NCBI GenBank assembly: GCA_021814085.1 | Contig: JAKAJA010000127.1 | Span: forward strand, 1 to 5,908 | Reading direction: 5' to 3' | DNA length: 5,908 nucleotides | DNA from: Acidobacteriota bacterium | GTDB taxonomy: Bacteria; Acidobacteriota; UBA4820; DSQY01 | Shown here: positions 1 to 3,769 of the stretch, one piece after another | Position numbering within the stretch: position 1 is the first letter of the stretch | Layout: every line of letters begins with the position of its first letter | Notes under the pieces: generated by a model | Seen by the model: only the letters and a program-made list of their open reading frames with translations | What the model was told of the DNA's origin: nothing | The model's database searches: none | Program-made: the position numbers and the translations under genes

Positions 1-352
1 CCAACCGGATCTCGAACCCTAGGCCGTTGAGGTTGGCGATGATCTTGGGGTTGCGCTCGCGCCTGGCGCGCCGGACGTATTCGAGCCTCTCCAGCAGGTG
101 CGCCGAGCCTTCGTCGAAGCCGTAGCCGAGGATGTGCATGGTGCCGGGCTGGAGCTCCGCGGAGATCTCCAGGCCCCCGAGGAAGGCCACGCCCTGCCGG
201 GCCGCCTCCTCGCGGGCTTCGGCGAGCCCCGCCACCGTGTCGTGGTCCGTGAGGGCCATGTGGGTCACCCCCGCGGCCTTCACTTGGCGCACGAGCTCGG
301 AGGGACTGAAGGTCCCGTCCGAGCACGTGGAGTGCATGTGCAAATCGATCAT
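1..352 (-). CDS. PHP-domain metal-dependent phosphoesterase, TrpH/YciV type (3' end outside window)
   Basis: The first 117 codons are visible; the gene runs off the low-coordinate end. The N-terminus is a textbook PHP domain: DLHMHSTCSDG at residues 3-13 (H5, H7, D12), LTDHDT at 34-39 (H37), GLEIS at 60-64 (E62) and HILGYGFD at 73-80 (H73). These are the metal-binding positions of the family. The ATG at 352 is chosen because the PHP motif starts two residues later and AAAGGA (361-366) lies 8 bp upstream. Known family: TrpH/YciV-like PHP proteins hydrolyse nucleoside 3',5'-bisphosphates such as PAP, and the E. coli member also trims RNA 5' ends. Stand-alone PHP proteins are expected in the cytoplasm. 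Lying downstream of cysC, removal of PAP left by PAPS-using enzymes is an attractive but inferred role. The family call is firm; the substrate is not. Confidence 0.9.
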   Translation of the reverse strand, partial: MIDLHMHSTCSDGTFSPSELVRQVKAAGVTHMALTDHDTVAGLAEAREEAARQGVAFLGGLEISAELQPGTMHILGYGFDEGSAHLLERLEYVRRARRERNPKIIANLNGLGFEIRL

Positions 353-372
353 CGAAGGGGTCCTTTGATGTC

Positions 373-495
373 GTGAGTAGGTGAGGAGGTAAGTAGGTGA
401 GTAGGAAAGAAGAAATCTAAGGTTGTAGGATTTGAGCGGGAGCCGGGTTCGCTTTCGCTTTCCCTACTCCCCTACTCTCCTAATCTCCTACTCAC
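373..495. repeat. Inverted octamer arrays filling the cysC-PHP gap
   Basis: The left arm (373-405) is four 8-bp units on the plus strand: GTGAGTAG, GTGAGGAG, GTAAGTAG, GTGAGTAG, then G. The right arm (462-495) reads on the minus strand GTGAGTAG, GAGATTAG, GAGAGTAG, GGGAGTAG, then GG. The arms are thus imperfect inverted copies around a 56-bp loop (406-461). The element starts 13 bp beyond the cysC stop codon and ends 20 bp before the PHP start codon. The unit is 8 bp, unlike the 7-bp unit elsewhere in the window, but the geometry is the same. The transcript could fold into a long imperfect hairpin. No promoter is convincing here. Confidence 0.85.
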
Positions 496-508
496 GAATC
501 CCAGAGGC

Positions 509-1123
509 CTACCCCAAATACCCCAGATCCCTGAGCCTTTCGGCGACGGCCTTCTCTTCGAGGGCGCCGTAATCGTCGCCCACGACGGCGGGGATGTACC
601 CCAGCATCTCGAGGGTCTTGAGGATGCGGGCGCAGGACTGCTCCGCGGGCTCGTCGCCGGTATGCACGACGCATTCGGGGTTGAGGGGCGCCTCGTAGGG
701 GTCGGAGACCCCCGTGAAGTTCTTGATCTCCCCCGCGAGGGCCTTCTTGTAGAGCCCCTTCACGTCGCGCGCCGTGAGCTTCTCGATGGAGCACTCGCAG
801 TAGGTTTCCACGAAGCCCGCGCGCCCGTCGACGCTGGCGCGGACCTCGTCGCGGACGGCGTGGTAGGGCGAGATGGCCGCGGTGATGGCGCACACGCCGT
901 TGCGGGCCAGGAGGTTGGCCACGTAGCCGATGCGGCGGATGTTGATGTCCCGGTCCTCCTTGGAGAAGCCCAGGCCCTTGGAGAGGTTGGTGCGCACTTC
1001 GTCGCCGTCCAGGATCTCCACGGGGATGCCGCGCTCGAGGAGGCGCTCCTCGATCAGCTTCGAGAGCGTGCTCTTGCCGGAGCCCGAAAGACCCGTGAAC
1101 CAGAGGATGAAGCCTTTTTTCAT
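509..1123 (-). CDS. cysC: Adenylylsulfate (APS) kinase
   Basis: This 204-residue cytoplasmic enzyme transfers the ATP gamma-phosphate to the 3'-OH of APS, giving PAPS. Visible motifs are the Walker A GLSGSGKST (11-19), DGDEVR (39-44), LGFSKEDRDINIRR (51-64), AAISPY (82-87, with the serine that is phosphorylated in the family) and GLYKKALAGEIKNFTG (123-138) followed by DPYEAPLNPE (141-150). Length matches stand-alone CysC. The ATG at 1123 is chosen because the P-loop follows at the usual distance and AAGGAG (1131-1136) lies 7 bp upstream; an in-frame extension to 1273 would only translate repeat DNA and sequence antisense to the next gene's end. No sulfurylase or PAPS reductase is seen in the window. 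Odd: a C-terminal extension ends EEKAVAERLRDLGYLG, echoing the tail of the ribbon-helix-helix protein at 3128-3340. Some CysC homologues act in polysaccharide modification rather than assimilation. Confidence 0.95.
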   Translation of the reverse strand: MKKGFILWFTGLSGSGKSTLSKLIEERLLERGIPVEILDGDEVRTNLSKGLGFSKEDRDINIRRIGYVANLLARNGVCAITAAISPYHAVRDEVRASVDGRAGFVETYCECSIEKLTARDVKGLYKKALAGEIKNFTGVSDPYEAPLNPECVVHTGDEPAEQSCARILKTLEMLGYIPAVVGDDYGALEEKAVAERLRDLGYLG

Positions 1124-1130
1124 GGGAACA

Positions 1131-1143
1131 CTCCTTCGAAGGA
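1131..1143 (-). promoter_or_regulatory. cysC ribosome binding site inside a 12-bp palindrome
   Basis: TCCTTCGAAGGA (1132-1143) is a perfect palindrome that contains most of the AAGGAG Shine-Dalgarno of cysC (1131-1136, 7 bp from the ATG). In the mRNA it could form a short stem with a UCGA loop that covers the ribosome binding site; as DNA it could be a dimer binding site. Regulation is a guess; the palindrome and the SD position are seen directly. Confidence 0.45.
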
Positions 1144-1156
1144 TGCCTATGTTTTC

Positions 1157-1184
1157 GGGAGCAGGGAGCGGGGAGCGGGGAGCG
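1157..1184. repeat. Heptamer array, cysC-side arm of the four-helix-bundle element
   Basis: Four contiguous 7-bp units on the plus strand: GGGAGCA, GGGAGCG, GGGAGCG, GGGAGCG. The array lies 6 bp beyond the stop codon of the four-helix-bundle gene and 33 bp before the cysC start codon. It is the inverted partner of 1590-1617, which also has exactly four units. It contains four G-tracts with 3-4 bp spacers. Confidence 0.9.
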
Positions 1185-1190
1185 GATAAA

Positions 1191-1622
1191 TCAAACCCAC
1201 TCGGAAGCCTCTTCTCTGCAACGCTCCTGCTGGTGACGGATGAGTCCATTGAGCATGAGATTGATCCGATCAACGCGGCCTCTGAGGTCCGCGACTGCCT
1301 CTGGAGGAAGTTGTCGGACCTCCTCCGCTATCACAAGCAGAGTGTCCAGTTCACTAAGCGATCCCCGGGCAATAGAATAGAAACGCGCCATCTCGCCCGC
1401 CGAACCGCGTCCTGCACCTTCTGCGATATTGGCTGGCACGCTGACAGCGGCCCTCGTCAATTGTGAGATCAAGCCAAACTTCTCATCGCGTGACATGGTT
1501 CCGGCCGCAACGTAAATGGCTTTGACTAGGCCGATGGCTTCCTTCCACGCATCGAGCCGTTCGTGCGGATGGGGAGTTCTAGTTTTACCTGCTCCCTGCT
1601 CCCCGCTCACCGCTCCCGTCAT
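1191..1622 (-). CDS. Four-helix-bundle protein, S23/IVS-encoded family (TIGR02436-like)
   Basis: A 143-residue product of unknown biochemical function. The family is recognised from LDAWKEAIGLVKAIY (23-37), SVPANIAEGAGR (61-72, close to the common S-x-P-A-N-I-A-E-G signature) and SIARGSLSELDT (83-94), followed by two further helices to residue 130. The same fold is used by Avd, the accessory protein of diversity-generating retroelements. The ATG at 1622 overlaps the AlkP stop codon as ATGA, with GGGAAGG (1630-1636) 7 bp upstream inside the AlkP coding sequence, so translational coupling is likely. Residues 2-13 (TGAVSGEQGAGK) are encoded by the heptamer array and precede the domain, which starts near residue 20. 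A seven-base unit is not a multiple of three, so unit gain or loss would shift the frame. No reverse transcriptase or 23S rRNA is present in the window. Confidence 0.88.
   Translation of the reverse strand: MTGAVSGEQGAGKTRTPHPHERLDAWKEAIGLVKAIYVAAGTMSRDEKFGLISQLTRAAVSVPANIAEGAGRGSAGEMARFYSIARGSLSELDTLLVIAEEVRQLPPEAVADLRGRVDRINLMLNGLIRHQQERCREEASEWV
1590..1617. repeat. Heptamer array, AlkP-side arm of the four-helix-bundle element
   Basis: Four contiguous units, written on the plus strand as TGCTCCC, TGCTCCC, CGCTCAC, CGCTCCC; on the minus strand these are GGGAGCG/GTGAGCG/GGGAGCA types. The array starts one base after the AlkP stop codon and is translated as the N-terminus of the four-helix-bundle protein. 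It is the inverted counterpart of 1157-1184, so the two arms could pair across about 405 bp. Confidence 0.9.
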
Positions 1623-3001
1623 TCGATGACCTTCCCGATCATATCTTCGGGCACGGGTATGCCGAGGGTGGTGAGTACCGTGGGTGCCACGTCGTAGATG
1701 CGGGCGCCCTGGCGCTTGCCGGGCTTCACGCCGGGGCCGTTCAAGATGAACATGCCGTTCTGGGCGTGGTTGGCGTCGTCCGGGCCCGTGTCGTTCTCGA
1801 AGACGTGCAGGGCGTCCATGCCCACGCTGCCCGCGCTGCGCCAGGCCAGGTCGCCGAAGTAGACGATGAGGTCCGGGGCCACGTTGTTCACGGTCTTGTA
1901 GAGGTCCTCGGGCTTGTGGGCCTTGGTGCCGATGGGGTTGCCCTTCTCGTCGCCCAGGGCCTCGAGCTTGGCCTTGATCATGTCCCGGGTTTTGTCGTAG
2001 TCCGCCGCCTCGATGATGCCCTGAGGCTCCCGGCCCTTCACGTTCATGAAGATGCGCGAGTAGTAGCCGCCCTCGCCCCAGCAAACCGTCTTGGACCAGT
2101 CGATGTCCGAGGTCTTGAGCTTCCTCTGCTTGGTGGGCTTCTCCTTGAGGGTGAGGAGCCCCTCGCGCATGAAAAACTCGTTCACGCACACGGCCCCGGC
2201 CATGGTGCGGGCGCCGTGGTCCGACACCACCCAGATCTGTGTGTCCTTGGGCAGGAGGGGCAGGACGGTGCCGATCTGCTCGTCCACGTACTTGTAGTAG
2301 TCGCGGATGGCGAACTCGAACTTGTGCCCCTTCTCGTAGAGGCGGTGGTTCACGTCGTGGTAGCGCCAGTAGGCGTGGTGGATGCGGTCCACCCCCATCT
2401 CCACGAAGATGAAGAAGTCCCACTCCTTGGTCCTGACCCAGTCCCTAACGACCTTGAAGCGCCTCCGCGTCATGACGTAGATCTGCTCCAGGAGCGCGTC
2501 CTTGTCGTCCGTGCGGAACTCTTTCACGTCGATGATGTAGTCCCCCTCGGCGAGGCGGTCCAGCTCGTGCTTGGCCTCGTCGGGCCAGGTGTACTGGTGG
2601 TCCTTGTCGGGGGTGAGGAAGCACCCCACGAGGGTCCCGTTGAGGGGCTTGGGGGGGTAGGTCTGGGGCACGCCCAGGACGACCGAGCTCTTGCGGTGGC
2701 GGCTCAGGATCTGCCAGAGGGTCTTCTCCTTGACGTAGGCCGCGTTGGCAAAGTAGAGCTCGTCGTAGTCGTAGGATTTGCGGTTGCGGAACCCGTAGAA
2801 GCCCAGGGTCCCGGGATCCTTGCTCGTCATCATGGCAGTCCAGGCGGGGACGGTGATGGGGGGGTCGGTGGAGCGCAACTCGCCCCAGGCCCCGCCGTCG
2901 GCGAGCCTGGCCAGGTTGGGCAGCTCGTCGCGCCACTGCTCGAAGACGAGCTGCGGCGCCATGCAGTCCATGCCGAAGATGAAGACGCGATCGGATCTCA
3001 T
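1619..3001 (-). CDS. AlkP-superfamily phosphodiesterase / nucleotide pyrophosphatase-like enzyme
   Basis: A 460-residue member of the type I phosphodiesterase branch of the alkaline phosphatase superfamily, which cleaves phosphate mono- or diesters with two metal ions. Expected site residues, all visible: D12 in IFGMDCMAP, T50 (nucleophile) in PPITVPAW, D205 and H209 in EMGVDRIHHAYW, D261-H262 in VVSDHGA and H412 in DANHAQNG. No signal peptide or membrane segment is seen, so a cytoplasmic place is likely. The ATG at 3001 is preceded by AAAGGA (3010-3015). Odd: the protein ends at DMIGKVIE, right at the usual DMxGKV motif, where relatives often carry a longer tail. The stop codon overlaps the next start and touches a heptamer array, so the 3' end may have been trimmed by that insertion. 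The substrate cannot be read; a sulfate- or nucleotide-linked role is suggested only by cysC nearby. Confidence 0.9.
   Translation of the reverse strand: MRSDRVFIFGMDCMAPQLVFEQWRDELPNLARLADGGAWGELRSTDPPITVPAWTAMMTSKDPGTLGFYGFRNRKSYDYDELYFANAAYVKEKTLWQILSRHRKSSVVLGVPQTYPPKPLNGTLVGCFLTPDKDHQYTWPDEAKHELDRLAEGDYIIDVKEFRTDDKDALLEQIYVMTRRRFKVVRDWVRTKEWDFFIFVEMGVDRIHHAYWRYHDVNHRLYEKGHKFEFAIRDYYKYVDEQIGTVLPLLPKDTQIWVVSDHGARTMAGAVCVNEFFMREGLLTLKEKPTKQRKLKTSDIDWSKTVCWGEGGYYSRIFMNVKGREPQGIIEAADYDKTRDMIKAKLEALGDEKGNPIGTKAHKPEDLYKTVNNVAPDLIVYFGDLAWRSAGSVGMDALHVFENDTGPDDANHAQNGMFILNGPGVKPGKRQGARIYDVAPTVLTTLGIPVPEDMIGKVIE
1630..1636 (-). promoter_or_regulatory. Ribosome binding site for the four-helix-bundle gene, inside the AlkP gene
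   Basis: GGGAAGG on the minus strand lies 7 bp before the ATG at 1622 and is part of the last AlkP codons. This supports the choice of start and a coupled, terminate-and-restart mode of translation at the ATGA overlap. Confidence 0.6.
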
Positions 3002-3020
3002 GCGAGGGGTCCTTTCGTTA

Positions 3021-3126
3021 AAAGACGGGAGCGGGGAGCGGGGAGCGGGGAGCAGGAAGCAGGGAGTAGGCAGGGATTGGTCCGCTCTTTTCGCTCCCCG
3101 CTCCCTGCTACCGGCTCCCGGTCTTT
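3021..3126. repeat. Inverted heptamer arrays filling the RHH-AlkP gap
   Basis: The left arm has six units (3027-3068): GGGAGCG three times, then GGGAGCA, GGAAGCA, GGGAGTA. The right arm has four units (3092-3119): CGCTCCC twice, TGCTACC, GGCTCCC. The inverted symmetry extends outward to AAAGAC (3021-3026) and GTCTTT (3121-3126), with one extra G at 3120. The loop is about 23 bp (3069-3091). The element ends 1 bp from the RHH stop codon and 19 bp before the AlkP start codon. The minus-strand transcript would form a strong GC-rich hairpin followed by TTTT, which could slow transcription or protect the RHH mRNA end; the T-run is too short to call a terminator. Confidence 0.9.
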
Positions 3127-3127
3127 C

Positions 3128-3340
3128 TTACAGATACCCCATACTCTTCAGCCGCTTCCGTATGGCCTCGACCTCCTGCGCCGAGAGGGCCCCCTCCATG
3201 TCGCCCTTCTGGTGGGCCACGATGTCGCGCAGGATGTAGACGACGAACTCCGTGACCGACGCGAAGCCCGTGCCTTCTATGAGCTGGGTGAGTCGCCGGT
3301 AAAGGGGTCTCGGAATCTTGAGAGTTACACGTGGCTCCAT
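3128..3340 (-). CDS. Small ribbon-helix-helix (CopG/Arc-type) protein with a LGYL-type tail
   Basis: A 70-residue product. Residues 4-11 (RVTLKIPR) fit the DNA-contacting beta strand, and LYRRLTQLIEGTG (13-25) plus SVTEFVVYILRDIVA (27-41) fit the two helices of the fold. A short linker leads to LSAQEVEAIRKRLKSMGYL at the C-terminus, like the end of CysC in this cluster. The ATG at 3340 is preferred over an in-frame TTG at 3373, because CGGAG (3346-3350) sits 5 bp upstream and the domain starts directly after it; the TTG start would also lie upstream of the predicted transcript start. No toxin gene lies beside it, so a toxin-antitoxin role is not supported. Self-repression of the promoter at 3360-3388 is plausible. 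It could instead be a non-DNA-binding partner of the AlkP enzyme. Confidence 0.8.
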   Translation of the reverse strand: MEPRVTLKIPRPLYRRLTQLIEGTGFASVTEFVVYILRDIVAHQKGDMEGALSAQEVEAIRKRLKSMGYL

Positions 3341-3359
3341 TAGCACTCCGTACAGAGGT

Positions 3360-3388
3360 ATTGTCAGGGCCAAATTTTTTTATGTCAA
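3360..3388 (-). promoter_or_regulatory. Sigma70-type promoter for the RHH gene and probably the downstream genes
   Basis: On the minus strand TTGACA (3383-3388, full match to -35) is followed after exactly 17 bp by GACAAT (3360-3365, four of six -10 positions). The spacer has an A7 run (3375-3381), and a C8 run (3389-3396) lies just upstream. Expected transcription start is near 3353, leaving a leader of about 13 nt before the ATG at 3340. TGACA occurs twice, at 3383-3387 and 3362-3366, 21 bp apart in the same orientation, which would suit a ribbon-helix-helix operator. Confidence 0.6.
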
Positions 3389-3450
3389 GGGGGGGGCAAC
3401 GCGGACGGTCGGGCTGAGGTCATGGGTTCCGGTGGCCCGGATGGAGAGCC

Positions 3451-3666
3451 CTAGTTCAACCCGCCGATCTTGTTGCTGAACTCCCGGAAGCGCGCGATGA
3501 CCTCCTGCTCATGCCGGGCCTCGTCTTGGGCCATGGACTTGAGCAGTTCCTTGAGGACGGGGTCGTCGCACATGCTGGCCGCCTCCTCGTAGCGCAGGCG
3601 TGCCTGGCGCTCGGCCTCCGCAGCCTCCTGGAAGATTTCGGCGAGCCTCTCCATTCGGTGGGTCAT
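3451..3666 (-). CDS. Minimal rubrerythrin/ferritin-like protein (one helix pair)
   Basis: A 71-residue, mostly helical product. E19-R-Q-A-R-L-R-Y26 matches the rubrerythrin pattern E-x-Q-A-R-x-R-Y, and D-E49-A-R-H52 gives the E-x-x-H metal motif. Together they are one helix pair of a diiron site. Full rubrerythrin domains have two such pairs (about 130-140 residues), so this protein would need to dimerise to build a complete four-helix site. No rubredoxin cysteines are present; C33 is alone. The ATG at 3666 has AAAGGAG (3672-3678) 5 bp upstream; an extension to 3717 would only translate heptamer repeat. Likely roles are peroxide reduction or iron handling in the cytoplasm, by family only. It lies between the M20 fusion and the RHH promoter. 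Confidence 0.75.
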   Translation of the reverse strand: MTHRMERLAEIFQEAAEAERQARLRYEEAASMCDDPVLKELLKSMAQDEARHEQEVIARFREFSNKIGGLN

Positions 3667-3679
3667 GGGATCTCCTTTC

Positions 3680-3769
3680 GGGAGCGGGGAGCGGGGAGCG
3701 GGGAGCCGGGAGAACACCCCTCCGCGATCTCGAGCGCCGTCCTTTCCCGGCTACCTGCTCCCTGCTCCC
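3680..3769. repeat. Inverted heptamer arrays between the M20 fusion gene and the rubrerythrin-like gene
   Basis: The left arm (3680-3712) is GGGAGCG three times, GGGAGCC, then GGGAG. The right arm (3749-3769) is GGCTACC, TGCTCCC, TGCTCCC on the plus strand. The loop is 36 bp (3713-3748). The right arm lies inside the 3' end of the upstream gene and supplies both its last residues (GAGSR) and its TAG stop; the left arm ends 13 bp before the next start codon. A transcript hairpin is possible, with mismatches at the variable seventh base. Confidence 0.9.

Larger units (their letters stand above)
1157..1617 (-). mobile_element. Putative IVS-like element: inverted 4+4 heptamer arms enclosing a four-helix-bundle gene
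   Basis: The two arms (1157-1184 and 1590-1617) enclose nearly all of the four-helix-bundle gene; only its first codons lie outside. Similarity extends inward past the arms: GGGAGCGGATAAA at one end and GGGAGCAGGTAAAA at the other, each read inward. Outer flanks match other arrays in the window: GACGGGAGCG recurs at 3024-3033, and TTTCGGGAGC recurs at 3677-3686 by the rubrerythrin-like gene. The interior looks less GC-rich than most of its neighbours (31/60 in both 1321-1380 and 1441-1500, against 44/60 in 841-900 and 1801-1860, counted by hand; other lines are closer). Known parallel: intervening sequences in some bacterial 23S rRNA genes carry this protein family inside a base-paired stem. 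That this copy moves or moved is inference; no target-site duplication is certain. Confidence 0.5.

Noticed and set aside
1124..1273. Upstream start for cysC
   Set aside because: The 50 extra residues translate repeat DNA and the antisense of the four-helix-bundle gene end; the ATG at 1123 has a good SD and the normal distance to the P-loop.
1191..1622. Diversity-generating retroelement
   Set aside because: The protein shares a fold with Avd, but no reverse transcriptase, template repeat or variable repeat is in the window.
1623..2423. N-terminal extension of the four-helix-bundle frame through the AlkP gene
   Set aside because: The extension is a low-complexity R/P/G/H-rich shadow of the AlkP coding sequence; the ATG at 1622 with its SD fits the family length.
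3015..3126. Intrinsic terminator after the RHH gene
   Set aside because: The hairpin is strong, but the following T-run is only four bases and lies directly before the AlkP SD, so readthrough seems intended.
3128..3340. Antitoxin of a toxin-antitoxin pair
   Set aside because: The neighbours are a metal hydrolase and a rubrerythrin-like protein; no small toxin gene is adjacent.
1766..3343. A 525-codon open frame on the plus strand
   Set aside because: It runs antisense to the AlkP and RHH genes. Its translation is V/L/G/H-rich without domain motifs, as expected for the shadow of a GC-rich gene.
373..3769. CRISPR-like arrays
   Set aside because: The repeat units are 7-8 bp, contiguous and without spacers, and no cas gene is present.
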